64,000 nt of DNA, taken from the NCBI GenBank assembly GCA_009760855.2, contig WPIO01000125.1:617001-681000 (forward strand), read 5' to 3'. Shown one piece after another: positions 11,886-25,342 of this stretch. The translations under genes and the position numbers were made by a program. The stretch's first letter is position 1. Each line of letters opens with the position of its first letter. The notes beneath the pieces are model-generated. The model did no database searches, was not told the origin of the DNA, and was given only the letters and a program-made list of their open reading frames with translations. Source of the stretch: Cristatella mucedo. Taxonomy: Eukaryota; Bryozoa; Phylactolaemata; Cristatellidae.

Positions 11886-14877
11886 GTCTGAGTAACACAG
11901 CCAGAGACACTGCGTTGTGCTGCCTGATATATCACTCTCGTTATGAATCGCTGTAGATCTATAGGTCTAAATGAAAACTGCCGCTAATATATCACTCTCA
12001 GTGTACTGTGGTGTATGCATTGCTCATACTTCGTCGTGCGTGCAATGGATATATTGCTCAGACTGAGTCCCCCAGCTGCGGATCAACTGTTCAGAGCTGC
12101 TGATGTCCCAATGGACCATTTCAGCAAGCCCTCGAGCAGTGCTCAGCATGAGCTCTGAAGGCTGTACACGTTTGCAGCAGTATGGTCTGCGAGTACAACG
12201 AGATGACGCCACTTAGAGAGAGTGCCTCTTGCATTTCTTCCATTAGGCCTATTTTAAAAAGAATCTTTTATCAACTTAGTGGGTGCTACCAAGAAGTTGT
12301 GTTATGATACTGATTGTAGGCATCGCCAGACCGATCGTGTACGTATCTGGGCTCTCCAGCATTTATTTAATCGGTCTTTCGAGCGCGTCATCATTAAACA
12401 GTCCAAGGCCCACGTGTCTTATGCTACTGGACTACTAGGTGAGCGATTCTTAACGCGGAAAGAAAGGAGATACCATGCTAAAATGAAAAGCTAGCCTTGC
12501 TGATTGCTTAAGTAAAGAGAAACGCCAGGGTTTATAGAGTAGAGAGCGCCGGTTACAAGGAGATGTAAATCAGCTGTTCACTGACAGTGCGATCTGCTGG
12601 AATTATTACGACCTTATGCAGTGTGTCCATATACACTAGCCTTATAGCAGTTCGTCTACCTTTGTCAACCACCCAGTTTCTGCTAGACGTTGCCTCAATC
12701 TGTCTCTGCAAGCTCCGGAAGAGCTTGCGTCGGCAAACGCTTTGTTCCCCAGGCGGATTTGTTGCTGACCACATTTGTTGCTGACCACTATCTGTCTGAT
12801 GCGTAGCTGGCAGCGGCGCCGAGTTTCAGGAAAGTGTTTGCTTTCAGGTACATTTAAATCATTACTAAAAAATTTAATTTCCTTTGGGTGCTACACCAGT
12901 CTTTATTATTATATTGCTATCATGATTAGATGCTTCTAAGACCTCAAATTCAGAGTAAATCAGCCGGCGCTTGTAACATTGAACTCTGTAGCAGAACTCT
13001 CCAATTTGACTTACCCGTAGATCAGGGAAGAATCGGGCTTCGACAAAGAACGAAGATTGGGAAACCTCCACGTGCAAAAACATGAATTGCAAGCTAAAAA
13101 AGCTTCAGGCTTAAACCAAAATCTTTCAGGCTGAACTCCTTATTAGATTCAAAATTACAAGTAACAACGAATCCATGTTGATACAGCAGTAAAGTGTAAA
13201 ACCTGCCTATCTAAGCTGCTGCCCAAAAAGTCATATCGAAGTAGCTCACATAATATAGACTGCACTGCACTTTGAGGTCTAGATAAGAGCAGCTCCGGCA
13301 GCTCGAGCAGAAGCAAGGGCAGCAGCTGGCCATGGAAATTCGCAAAATAAAACCAGTCGCTTCTTCCTTCCCGAACGGAGCTAGATGCCGTGGCAAAAAA
13401 GCTTGACAATTAGCTTACCTCCAGATTAACATACGGCACACGGTACACATCCAAGTCTAATGGAGCAACAAAGTTACTACCCCGACGCACTACCTACCCT
13501 GCTGTATGCTTAGTTTTGACCATGACCTTGAACACACCCTAAATGAGATTTTGCAAGCTTCCACACCCTACCGCACGACTTCCTAGCTGTTCGTATTAAT
13601 TAATGATGCGGCAGGCTTGTTTTGATCAACGCTGAAGGTACTCATATTTAGCAGATATTTAGCAGCCGCTTATATTCCTTTAATGGAACCCATGCAGTTT
13701 AGAAGATAAATATCAATTGATGCAAATGACTCAAACAATAACTTTACGGTACTATGGATCGCCAATTAAACCGTAGGACATGATTGCAAAAGTACTGCAC
13801 GATTAATCGATGAATTTTAGTGTAGAACTAACGAAAGAATGTTAAATTATTTTAGTTTAAGACGGCAGGCGACTGGTGCATTGATCTGCTTGTCCCAAAC
13901 TGCAGAATTCACTTCAAACATTGCATAAATAACGCTGACTCATAAATTACCGTTTTCCCATTTTTTGAAAATACTGTAGTTCCGCCAACTTTCTTAATGT
14001 TTCTGCACCTTCACATAGGATGTTGTACCTGTGTGAGAATGATCCTGTCGGCCTCCAACGGCGCAGTGAAAGTGGCTGAGGCTTTCCGTGCTACAGAAAA
14101 TTCCCTAAGTAACCTGAGTAACCCCGAGTAACAACAACCGCTTGCTTTTCGTGGCCTTATAAAGTTGATGGTGAGATCTCCTGGAGGTCATCAGTCGGAA
14201 ATGTCGCGTCTGCCAGACGCGCGCAATGTGATGAAATATTGCCCTCACTGCACGATATTGCTCTTGCTGTGCAGTGTATGATGGATATGACCTCTCTCTG
14301 CGTACCCGTGCCTGTCGCGGTCGGCCATTACTCTTACTTGAGCAACTCGAGCTGAACGAGCTCACACTGCCGGCAGCCTGAGCTCGGACAGTTGAGCACA
14401 GACCCGCTGATTAGAAGGCCTTTAGCCATCACCCCCCCCCCCAGTGGAGGGCAGGGTGGAAGTCGAGCGCCGCAGGAAGCGCCCTCTTCAATCTAGGAAG
14501 TCCTTGAAAAGCGTGCTGAACCTCAACAGTGACTACCGAGCTGCCAAGCAGTGGATCAACTGACGGATTTCGGCATTTCGGATCGAGAGTTGTGTCGGGC
14601 GACGCCCAAGCAGCTGACAATTTTATGCTTTTTTCCAGGAGGGCATACACTTTTTTGAAGATGAGTTTAAAGGCTGGGACGGAGTGCTTTCGGTTCTCGG
14701 GTTTACTCATTTTTTAGAGGAGATCTTTTTTTTGAAGTAGCTATCGTGCTGGGGATACATAGGTAAATCTTTTAGAAAGGCGCCGAGAAGACTGCCGGGT
14801 GGCCCACCTGCGCCTGCGGAGCAAACTATCAAAAGGGAAAAGATTGCTTCTTAGAAATCTTTAAAGACGCCTAAAGT
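11886..14877. other. Unannotated sequence, ~3 kb
   Basis: No repeat family recognised. Near 11935 and 11985 the motif ATATATCACTCTC occurs twice. An exon-like window at 12280-12438 is bounded by TTAG and CTAG|GTGAGC and stays open for 53 codons, with no recognised product. An oligo-C run sits at 14431-14441. Frames at 12553-12784, 13155-13409 and 14429-14717 overlap in opposite strands and show no domain. Confidence 0.35.
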
Positions 14878-15680
14878 AATATAATGTATCTTCGTCTGCA
14901 ATTTATTTAAAGCCACACAGATATTGTGGGTTCTGCGTAGGGGAGTTTTCTATATCGCACTCAAAGCCTAAGCAGCTTTTGGTGCGCATCTGGTAGCCAA
15001 CAGACGTCATCTCTCACAGCAAAGAGAAAGTGAGGTGAGTCAGAAGCTGAGTCGGAAGGGCAGTCAAGGAAAAGAGAAGCATGGCAGCAGCAGGTCAGGA
15101 TGGCTGGAAATGATGTGCAATAGTCGGTGGCAAGAGAGTAGATGTCGTTTCGCGTAGGAATTGTGGAAATGAGTTCTACAGTCTAGGACCTGCAGAACAA
15201 AAGTTTATGTAGCCAAAGATCTTTAAGTAGACGAATGAAACAGTTAACCTAGTGCCCATAAAGGAGCTGAGGGCATGAGGAGGCTCAAGCCAGTGCAGCA
15301 GTTCAACTAGGTATTAAGGAACCAAGCCGTGCCGAGCCTTGTGTGTCAGGGAAAGAGCTTTACTCTGCATCCGCTGATTATCTGGAAGCCATCGAAGCTA
15401 CTTCAACAAAGGAGACGCGTAGACTAACCTCTGGGATTTTTTAACTAGCCTTGCAGCCATATTCATCATTCGCTGCAGTGGCCTAGTCGCTTTTTCGGTA
15501 GCCTTGCCAAAATGGAATTGCAATAATCTAGCTGAGACAAAACTAGGGAGCAGGTTAAATTTTTTGCATGCCACTGTGGTAGACAGTCTCTAATCTTAGA
15601 TATGGATCGGACGTCATGGCTAGCATTGGAGGCAGCCATCTTATTGAAACTTTCAAAATTTAGGGAGTTATCAAAACGGG

Positions 15681-15682
<2 letters not shown>

Positions 15683-15726
<44 letters not shown>

Positions 15727-15741
15727 TGTGTGTGATATATA

Positions 15742-15783
<42 letters not shown>

Positions 15784-15872
15784 CAAATACATTATATATA
15801 TGCACATACATACATACATACATATATATATATATGCAATCAAATAAATTATATATATATATATATATAATT
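15683..15872. repeat. AT-rich microsatellite complex
   Basis: Three (AT)n runs (about 15683-15723, 15735-15781 and 15850-15868) are separated by a GTGTGTGTG run and by CATACATACATA repeats. The complex interrupts LINE family B. Confidence 0.95.
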
Positions 15873-15994
15873 GATTTGGTCGGTACAGTATGTCCAAATA
15901 AAAACCATTTTGAGCTCGGAGTTTTGTAAAATGAGTTGCAATTCCGTTTTATCGTCACTAAGTTTAACGAAATTTAACAGACATCCAGGATAGA

Positions 15995-16012
15995 ATCGAA
16001 TCGAATCGAATC
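15995..16012. repeat. Short (GAATC)n microsatellite
   Basis: Three to four copies of ATCGA/GAATC lie inside LINE family B. Confidence 0.8.
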
Positions 16013-16960
16013 AAGGGTCTTTAGGCAAACATTCTGCGTACCAGTCGCTGCAGCAGATTCCGACGGTTTTTATAACAAATACAGCTGAGTATCATCAGCA
16101 TAAAAATGATAGCCAATTCATTTGGCCCGAATCACTTTTCCTCAGAGGTTCAGTATAAATAAAGAAAAGCAAAGGACGGAGGATGAACCCTTATGGGTGA
16201 CCGGTCTGGTGGAGGAGAGCTGACCCTCACACGACACGGATTAAACACGATCGGACAAGTACGATTTGAACCATGCCAGTGCTTCGTCTCATAGACTTAT
16301 TGTTGCTCTTAATCGTTCAAGTAGGATATCGTAATCAATAATATCGAAGGCAGCTGATAGATCCAGCAGCGCTAGGCCAGGGACATTCCTGCCGCCATGG
16401 CTGCAGAGGATTACATTGGTTACGTGGAGGAGAATAGTATCAGTGTAGTGGTGTCGCTTGAATTGACTGAAGCTATTCTAAAACTTTATGCTTTTAATTC
16501 ACGCTACAAGCTGCTATGCGACAAAATTTTCAATGATTCTTTGACAAAAAAGGAAGAAGGGAAAATGGCTGATAGTTTGCTAGCACTTCTGAATCTAATT
16601 CAGGCTTTTTATTAATCGGTTTAACGACGGCCGATTTGAAGGACTTGGGTGCGATCCCCTTTATAAGAGAAGCATTAAAAATATCAGTTACAGCTGGGCT
16701 ACATTGTTCGGCTGCCGAGGAAGATGGTACACGGTCTTCAGGAGGAGGTCTTTTCACTAGACTTTATTAAGGTTGCCACATTGCATGGAGTAACCTCGGA
16801 AAATAATTTGAGGAATGTCACAGATTACGACTTAACAATTGCTTTAGTCGGCGGGGACTATAGGAGTCATGAATGTGTGCAATTGTTTCTGTAAAGAAGG
16901 CTGAAAACTTTTCAGCCGAGCGGTAAATATCGGGGAAGCAAGACCTCTTAGAGTTGTCAA

Positions 16961-18360
16961 GTAAAATGCTCACCGTCTTTTAAATCTTCTGCTCGAAGCC
17001 TCTGCTTCGAGCCCTCCAGAAATGAGGCGCCCCATTTTTCTATGGATAGCGCTGAACCGAGCACTTAGAACAGCTCGCTCAGTCCGTGGGTGTGTCGAAT
17101 CGGTGCGAAACTCCAATCGATGATGCCGTACGGTAGCGTGCGCGTGCGAGTATTCGGGGCTCAGCTCCAAATGATAGCACCAATCTTATTTAGCTCGGTT
17201 CTATTTTTAGTTAGGATTTTTAGTGTAGATTTTAGTTAGGTTCTGAAAATGTTTTGCGGCCACAAGCGTTTGGAAAATGCGGTAGGTAATACATTTTAGA
17301 GCGGCTAAAGAGCCGGGCCGGGCGCCGCATCTTCGGCGTGCTGACACGCGGCTGGATAGGCAGAGTATCTAGCTGCGTATCTGCAGCTGGCTACGCTGGC
17401 TACAAAAAGGCGAGAGCACGGGCGGCGTTCCAGGAGGTGTCCAGGAGAGCTCTAGTTCCGTGTCAATTTCTGGAGAGCGGACTCGGGCCTTTCTAAAGCC
17501 CTCCGGCTAAGAAACTGCCAGTATCTTTAGTCTTCAAGTGTCGGCTTTATAACCAGGTAAACACACGCGACCTACCGCTACTACCGTTTAAAGTCGCCAA
17601 GGGATCTTAAAATTCAGCATTGCTCCTGGAATTGCTCTAGAATGACGCGCTGTGTAACAAGATGGTAATTCTTTAATAAGCTGCAAACGGCCTTCGCTAA
17701 GAGTTCATGCCGCGTCTATCTGTTGACGGCCTATAGCTTCATAAAGATTTACTATTTGGCTCTGCCGAACAAGTTATTATTGGTTTATCAGAGCATTCCT
17801 AAAATAAGTCAACTGCGTATGTATGACTTCCGGGTGGCACGAAGCCGCCGATTTTCTTAAATTAAATTGGGCGCATTTAGGAGAAAAGACGTCACTGGTC
17901 GACATTCTAATCAACTAGGAGTGTATCATGAGGGCATGCTTAAGTGTCTTCCGGTCACGTCCATTCAAGTATAGTCGCACCATGAAAGAATATTCATTGC
18001 TACAGCTGGTTGAGCACAGTACGGGTAGGTCCTGTTGTGAGTCAAATGAGAAGTACTAGAGTCTCTTAAAGTCTTAAAGTCTTGCTATTATATACCGCAT
18101 TGATAATTTACTGCTTAAAAGGGGGGACATTAGCTGTCGACATCCGATGTTGAACCAGTATTATAAATTTGCGGTCAAGGCAGGTGCTGGGGCCAAGCAA
18201 ATAGCAGAGTAGGCCTTTCCAGGATAGTAATAATATTGGGTATGATAATAACTAGAGCTCACTACCTGTGGACTCTCTTGGCTGAGTCATGGTGCAATAC
18301 TGTACGTGAATGCCGCATGACGGACAGACTTTCTCGCTTTAATTAGCGGGGATAACAGCG
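16961..18360. other. Unannotated sequence
   Basis: About 1.4 kb between LINE fragments. It includes a moderately GC-rich stretch at 17300-17480. No exon, repeat or RNA gene was recognised. Confidence 0.4.
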
Positions 18361-18790
18361 ATAATAATAACAATAATTTATTTTCTTAGGGACTTAAGAG
18401 AACTATAAATCCATCTGGAAATTGAAGAAACGCTGGAAAAGAATTACGTCAACTAGTTAAGTCAGCCATTAGAGATTTCCAGGCTTTAGGTGCATAGAAC
18501 CTGAAGGCGGGTTCTTCGAAGGCCTTGAGGTTGGTTAGAAATAACTAATAGACTGGAGTCGGAAGAAGGTATAGGGCGAGGGGAGGCCCCATTAGTATTT
18601 TAGATAGATATTCACGAGTAAGTGAAGAGACAAAAAGTGAGTGGAAGGATCTTCTCAGTCAGCGCTTTGTTCGATAGAAAGCCAGCGCTGGTCAGTGGTG
18701 CACTGTGGTAGGTAGTTGGGACGTTCACAACAAACAAGCCTAGCTGCACAATTCTGCATCAACTCTAAGCATCTTACTGGACACGCGGGA
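18361..18790 (-). mobile_element. LINE fragment related to family A
   Basis: An ATAATAATAACAATAATTTA tail is followed by a TTAGGGACTTAAGAGAACTA-like 3' signature and by collinear similarity to the family A C-terminus: TTCCAGGCTTTAGGTGCATA, then GACGTTCACAACAAACAAGC. Divergence from other family A copies is clearly greater, so it may be a sister family or an old copy. Confidence 0.65.
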
Positions 18791-20187
<1,397 letters not shown>

Positions 20188-20399
20188 CATCCTGAGTATT
20201 GGTTTCAAAGAAAGCAACGAGACGACAAGATAACCACCTTGGCCTGCATCGCCAGCCTTGACATGCCTCCTCCGGGGCAGCAGCTGCCACTCACGGGGCT
20301 CGAGCTGCTGTGCACCGTCTGCTGACTGGTTGGCTGACTGACTGACGGACGGCGGTGGCGGCGACCAGGCTGGGTGAGGCCGCCTGGCCTTCTCACTGT

Positions 20400-20586
20400 T
20401 AGCGGGCATCCCCGCGCGGTTGAGGCGGATATATGTACGGGCCCCCCCTCCCCACCCCCAATACATTAGTGGCCTCCTGACACCCTAGACGCCGGCCAGC
20501 GCATGTCACATGTACCCGGTATCACAACATCGCCGACGAGCCGATAGAACTGCCATTAGGCGCAGTTTCTCGGCAGTGGAAATACC
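20400..20586 (+). promoter_or_regulatory. Possible promoter and 5'UTR of the secreted-protein gene
   Basis: A GC-rich stretch precedes the signal-peptide ATG. A TATA-like GGATATATG lies at about 20428-20436, which would put a start site near 20460. If so, out-of-frame ATGs (for example at 20510) would lie in the leader, and the frame from 20510 overlaps the main start. The main ATG has A at -3 (TACCATGC). Placement is a weak inference: other core elements are not evident. Confidence 0.25.
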
Positions 20587-20668
20587 ATGCAGTGGCTTGG
20601 GCTCCTCGCCGCTCTGGCTGCTGCCGCCGCCGACGTGCTCCTGCTCTGCACCGCCGGAGGAGCCGCAG
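20587..20668 (+). CDS. Exon 1: signal peptide of a putative secreted protein
   Basis: This exon encodes the first 27 residues plus one base of codon 28. The translation begins MQWLGLLAALAAAAADVLLL and continues into a small-residue stretch (CTAGGAA), the n-region, hydrophobic core and cleavage-region pattern of a secretory signal peptide. One Asp at residue 16 inside the core is unusual. The exon ends with GCAG|GTGAGC, a near-ideal donor, leaving phase 1. The ATG context has A at -3. The next phase-compatible exon that I can see is 41327-42040, so this would be the start of an extracellular protein. What supports the link is same strand, matching phase and complementary content; no transcript is available. 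The start could also belong to a different gene whose second exon I missed. Confidence 0.6.
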
Positions 20669-20993
20669 GTGAGCTCTCTACCGGCCGCGTCCTGTCTTGT
20701 CGTCTATTGCAGCCACCTTACAGCTGCTGGTCAGACTGCACTGCCTACTTCAGCCGCCACCGTCGATTCAAATACGGATCGCTTCCGAACAACTGAAAGG
20801 AACCGGCAGGACTTCCTTGGCCTGCCCCGACCTGCGATGCCCCAAGCTGGGAAGCACAGTGGAAGCTCTGCGCGGTATTGCAGAATAATATCAATTTCTC
20901 GGAAGGCTAGGTCAGCGTGCGAAACGCTCCGACGACTGGAGTTAGTAGAGAGGGTTTTTAGATGCGTCACTCTGACCCTTGCATTCCGCTAGT

Positions 20994-22200
20994 ATCGTGC
21001 CAAGTGTGCCGAGGCTCGCTGTTTGCAGCGCAATGCGACGACTTCGAGATCGCTCCGAGAACGTTGAGTTAGTCCTCAGTTGAGCCCAGTCTTTGCATTG
21101 GAGGCCTCGCCGTCAGTACCTAGGGGCTTACACTTCTACCGGGTCATAATAGGGATCGCTGGCCCAGATGGGCACGCAGCAGGCGGCCGCCCAATGAGTT
21201 GCTCAGTCCATTGCGCTGTTTACTTAGTAATTTTCAGTGAAATCGTATTAGGCTACACTATTAGGCCTGAAGTGCAAGAAAGACGCAGGGTGCAGTGACT
21301 TGCTAGAATGGCGTAATGCTTTTCAGGCAAATAACGGCACGATGAAGTCATCGGAGGCTGCAAGCCCTCTGATATAGATGGCTGACGCAACCAGTGGCGG
21401 AGCCAGGATTTTCATCCTCGACGGGCAAGACCAGCAAACTGCTTATGTAGTGGGCAAGACCCGTAAGACTCTCTTGTAGGTCGGGCTAGACTCGCAATCG
21501 ATGAAAAATTATAGCTTTAAATGTATTGTAGTGTTTATTCGACACAAACTTGATGATTGCTCATCGAGCGGAATTAAGACATAAATGTGTCATCGGCGAC
21601 GGTCGGGGTGGGGGGAGAAATAGGTGGTAGCCCACGTCGGTGCCCTGCTGTGGAGGAGGGGGCAAATGGCCCCTCTGACGCTCCTCTCGAGCTCTGCCGC
21701 TGGGCGCAGCAGTAGCCCATTGATCACTAGACCTTGTTTCTCGGGTGCATACTACCACAAGAAACTGAGCACATTGGGGTGTGCTGGTGTGAATTTACTG
21801 GCATGCATGATGGTGAGCGCGACTCTCGACAAGCGCTCTCTCGATTTAGTTGCGCACTACTAGGACAGATTGTTTCAAGCATTCGCTGAAGATGGTGCTA
21901 AAGCGCATAATGGGACGAGTGTTTTTGCATTTCTGCCTCGCTTTCTCAAGCGCGCACAGCATATTGCAAGCCATCAAAGCCGCAGAGCTCGAACCGCAGG
22001 CTGGTAAGGAAAGCCTTGGCAGGATGCGGGGTCGGTGTGCATACGTCACGGCTCTGCCTCTCAGTCGAATCCTCGCTATTTAAGACTTTAAAATGACTTT
22101 GTTCCGTCATTTTGTTTGTGGCCACAGGTTTCGGCGCTTCCAGGTCGACGCTCCGCACGGCTCCCTGCTTCCTTTTGCTTTGCTCCTCTCGCCGAGGCAG
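20994..22200. other. Unannotated sequence in proposed intron
   Basis: About 1.2 kb with no recognised exon. At 21391 the motif CAGTGGCGGAGCCAGGATTT resembles the terminus of some hAT-type transposons, but no opposite end was found nearby. The remaining frames are short and overlap on both strands. Confidence 0.35.
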
Positions 22201-22300
22201 AGCTCGGGGGCAGAGCTCGGGGGGCAGAGCTCGGGGGGCAGAGCTCGGGGGCAGAGCTCGGGGGCAGAGCTCGGGGGCAGAGCTCGGGGGCAGAGCTCTC
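22201..22300. repeat. Minisatellite, ~7.5 copies of AGCTCGGGGGCAG
   Basis: A 13-bp unit alternates with a 14-bp form that has six instead of five Gs (14-bp copies at 22214 and 22228). The array is almost perfect otherwise and ends in a partial copy at about 22294. It is G-rich on the plus strand, with GAGCTC sites in each copy. All frames stay open because the array has no stops. Confidence 0.95.
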
Positions 22301-24158
22301 CAAGCGTAGTTTCTTACAAAGCCAGCTGTTACATCGACTGATTCATACGGTAAGATACTTGTTCATGGTATTCTCACTTTAGAAGTGGCTAAGTAATCCC
22401 ATAGCCCTGATGTGCTAGCTGCTTGGTAAAACGTACCAGAAGAAAACCTTTCTGCATGCGAGTTTACCTCGGGACCCGACAGCGAATGACCAGAGAAAGT
22501 ATGTTCGCGACATTTAAACCGCCGACCTTATAATAGCTATTCACTTATGTAACAATAAGATCCATTTTAGTATTTACATATTGCTCATTTGTAGCGCTTA
22601 TCGCCCCCTTATTGAAATGTCGTGGGGCCACGCCGGTCCAGGTACACGCCTTTAACGTTGGGCTGGGCGCTTAATGACGCAAAACAACTCAAACTAGGGT
22701 TACAGGCTGTCTGGTTTGAGACTGTCACTACCGATGTATGCACAGTCGTCCGAGCACTTGCTCTAGCTGTCGTCCAGTTTGTCTCGGTGCAGTAATTCAA
22801 CCTGAATTGCCAGAGTCCACCAATTGGATCTATAAACAGAGGAGAGGCAGGCAGGCTGCTTCATCACAGTTTGATGGCCTATGCGAGGTCCCAGCAATGG
22901 TGATGCCAATGAAAAAGGAATCAGTGGGAAGTAGCTACATCTGTCTTCCCCAGCGGTACCCAAACAAAGGGGCGACTGCAGGAAACGATACCCTAACGCA
23001 AACCGGCCCTGAGAAAATGATGCAGCCTGGTGGCTGATTCATTATTTTAGCAATCCTTTCCGAAGCGTGAAAGCCAGCTCACATTCTCTTGGATGAGGCG
23101 GCTGCTCGACTGTCAGCTGTTGGGTGACGAAGCAGAACCCGATAAACATTCTGCCACTTGCCGTGCGAAACCTTTATGGCCCACATTCCTTGCCTTTAGC
23201 GATTTGCCTCTAGAAGCGGCAGCATCCTAATGCGTTATGTCTGTCTTAGCCTTACCCTAATGCTAGTGGCGCGTATAAATGCGAAACGTAGATGTAGTTA
23301 AATTGACAGCGGGACTTACATCCCTCCGATAGATTTTCATAATCTATACCAATGTGCTGATTGAGACATGCGTTTTCAACTAGCAGGTGCCCCTACAAGG
23401 AGTGTCGATTTTCGCGGTAATAGCTGCATCACTGAGCCATTAGGGCGCTCTAAAGTTTGATGCCATTAACTTCCACTCTATAATTTTATGCCTTGTTTGA
23501 TCATTTTTTATCCTTACGTGAACTTGGCTTTGCTAACACCAAGCATGATCTTTCATCGACGTTGACTCACTACGATTTCGGTATAATTCAGCACCCACTG
23601 AAAAGCCTACACTTTCTCTTGATCTAATTGGATGGCATTAAAAACAAAGCGGAAAAATAGGCAATTGCTGTTTTATATTCTAAAAGCTTCAAAATTTTGA
23701 CTACAGTTCAGTATTATTGTAGGAGCAGTTGCGTCTGCAAACTTGGACACGTGAAAAGCTCCTTTAATCACCGTTTACCCTAAAATTCTGAGGAGTTCCT
23801 TGTCTGGGATTATTCAAGCTTTTATTAAAATACATTCATGCTTATATTAGCTTATGCGGAAATGACGCATCAAGCCCTGTTTCTTCTGCCTAGTTACACA
23901 ATCAAAGCACGTGACTGCTGAACTGCAATCGCCCTCCATGTTGGGGGCATATTGTCTAGTGCTTGTGGTTCCCACCCATTTTTTGAGTCATCAACGTCAC
24001 CCATATGGTCTTGTGGATTCCTCACGGCCGGGTTCCTGAAGATGTCGACCAAATCCTGCTGCTTAATGAAAGCCAGCTTACAAAGCTGTCGTGACTAGAA
24101 GGAAATGAACAGCAAAATCTTCAGCCCCTTGAGCGCCGATATATTTTAAAAGCCAATG
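22301..24158. other. Unannotated sequence in proposed intron
   Basis: About 1.85 kb. Only frames of 60-100 codons at 22609-23037 are present, and they lie on opposite strands. No repeat family was recognised. Confidence 0.4.
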
Positions 24159-24213
24159 ATCTCAACATTAAAAATATAATTCATTTATATAGATGAATTA
24201 TATCTCAACATTA
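24159..24213. mobile_element. 31-bp SINE-tail insertion with perfect 12-bp TSD
   Basis: ATCTCAACATTA occurs at 24159-24170 and again at 24202-24213. Between them lie 31 bases that contain the terminal bases of SINE family A in minus orientation (ATAATTCATTTATATAG) followed by ATGAATTAT, the reverse complement of the start of that motif. The insert is therefore a minute fold-back of the SINE tail. A severely truncated, twin-primed target-primed insertion would produce this pattern. Confidence 0.75.
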
Positions 24214-24344
24214 GGGTGAGAATAAACAAGTTATTACTGTAAAAATTCTGTCCCGGTGGCATTGTGGACAGTTTTTTGAGCTTTAATCTTGCGATATTGA
24301 GTTTAAATCCTCACAGCTCTGTCAGTGCAATAAGGTGCTTACAG

Positions 24345-24510
24345 CCGCGTTGGTTTGGCCCAGCAGTTAAGGTACTCGCCTTTAACGACCGAGGTCAAGG
24401 TGAACGTATTTGATGACCAAGATGTGCTTGAGCCCCGTGGCCTTTATGAAGAGCTTGAATAGAGATTAAGTTCTCTTGTGACGCCATACAAATGGATCAT
24501 ATTATATTTA
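24345..24510 (+). repeat. SINE family A, subfamily with longer head
   Basis: The A box region is TTGGCCCAGCAGTTAAGG, the B box is diverged (GTGCTTGAGCCCC), and the tail is TTGAATAGAGATTAAGTTCT. Relative to the copy at 5246 it has about 25 extra bases including GGTCAAGGTGAACG, shared with the copies at 59346-59500 and 47630-47765, which defines a subfamily. Confidence 0.75.
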
Positions 24511-24544
24511 CAGTTGGTTCTATATTTACATTTGGTTCAACTTG

Positions 24545-25030
24545 GCAGCTCGGCCGGTCTGTCTTGAACGTCACAAGTGCCGCATTGTACCGCTTCTCAC
24601 CGACCTGCACTGGCTACCCACCTAGCGGCCGTTGCAATTTACTATTTTGCCTCACGCTTTTATGTTCCTGATTTCTGTTATTCCACCTTACCTATACGAG
24701 CTACTTCCAAATCAGTTTCGGCAACTTACCACCCACTCGCAGAACTCACCTCTCACTGACATCACGACATCCCTTGAATTGACGACATTTAAAAAAGAAG
24801 CTGAAAACGCACCTATTCCAAGCAGGATTTTCTGGGTACTTGTAAATAGTCTTTTGTCTGATTTGTTGAAGGTGAAGGCTGGTGAGGCTGAGGATGTGCA
24901 TCTCATCGCGAACGATATGCACATGCTTTCCTTGCAGCATAATTAAAGTACCTAAAAAGATATTAAATTTTCCAAGCGCACAACATAATTTTCTTATTAA
25001 AATAACAATTATTATTCTTAATTCTATCAG
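24545..25030 (+). mobile_element. LINE family A C-terminal fragment
   Basis: It encodes, in decayed form, the reverse transcriptase C-terminus: CRIVPLLTDLHWLP-like residues at about 24570-24620, then PPYLYELLPNQFRQLTTH, then LTTFKKEAENAPI. The 3'UTR follows, with gaps, and an ACAATTATTATTCTTAATTC tail closes it near 25020. Confidence 0.75.
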
Positions 25031-25186
25031 CGGGGCTTTTGGTGGTAAATTGATGCTAAACAATGCTGGGCGGGTCATTTTGCACTTGTCAGCGTTGATG
25101 AGCTCAGCAGATACATTTTTCCGTGGTAATCAAAAGGTTAGTTTGTGACCGCATCCATTTTTATGAAGCAGGTCCATTTTTGACAG

Positions 25187-25342
25187 TAATATATATATAT
25201 ATATATATATATAATTCATTTGCATATCGTACATAGATAACTTAATCTATATTCAGGCGTTTAACATATGCCACAGTGCTTGAGCCATTGACCTCGGTTG
25301 TTAGAGGCGAGCACCTTAACACTTGGGCTAAACACTGTAATG
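25187..25342 (-). repeat. SINE family A with AT microsatellite tail
   Basis: A TA-repeat (25187-25214) runs directly into the SINE tail ATAATTCATTTGCATATCG. Beyond it are the tail signature, a decayed B box complement (GTGCTTGAGCCATTGACC) and an A box complement (GAGCACCTTAACACTTGG). The copy is more worn than that at 53311. Confidence 0.75.

Larger units (their letters stand above)
14878..16960 (-). mobile_element. LINE family B, long decayed copy split by AT microsatellite
   Basis: The 3' end near 14878 resembles ATGTATCTTCGTCTGCAA, the family B terminus. The body can be followed collinearly with 45695-47125 through the 3'UTR and C-terminal reverse transcriptase, past an AT-rich microsatellite at 15683-15872, and into the catalytic half. 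The minus-strand frame 16757-16530 keeps FKSAVVKPINKKPELDSEVL followed by ANYQPFSLLPFLSK, the reverse transcriptase box usually written ANYRPVSNLPFLSK. About 160 bp at 16450-16610 does not fit the family and may be a further insertion. No intact ORF remains. Confidence 0.8.

Noticed and set aside
15466-15958. 143- and 91-codon Tyr/Ile-rich minus frames
   Set aside because: They read through the AT microsatellite inside LINE family B.
21391-21411. hAT-like transposon terminus CAGTGGCGGAGCCAGG
   Set aside because: No matching inverted end or 8-bp target duplication was found nearby, so one end alone is too weak.
22088-22382. Several 65-88 codon frames over the minisatellite
   Set aside because: The 13/14-bp array has no stops in any frame, so the frames carry no information.
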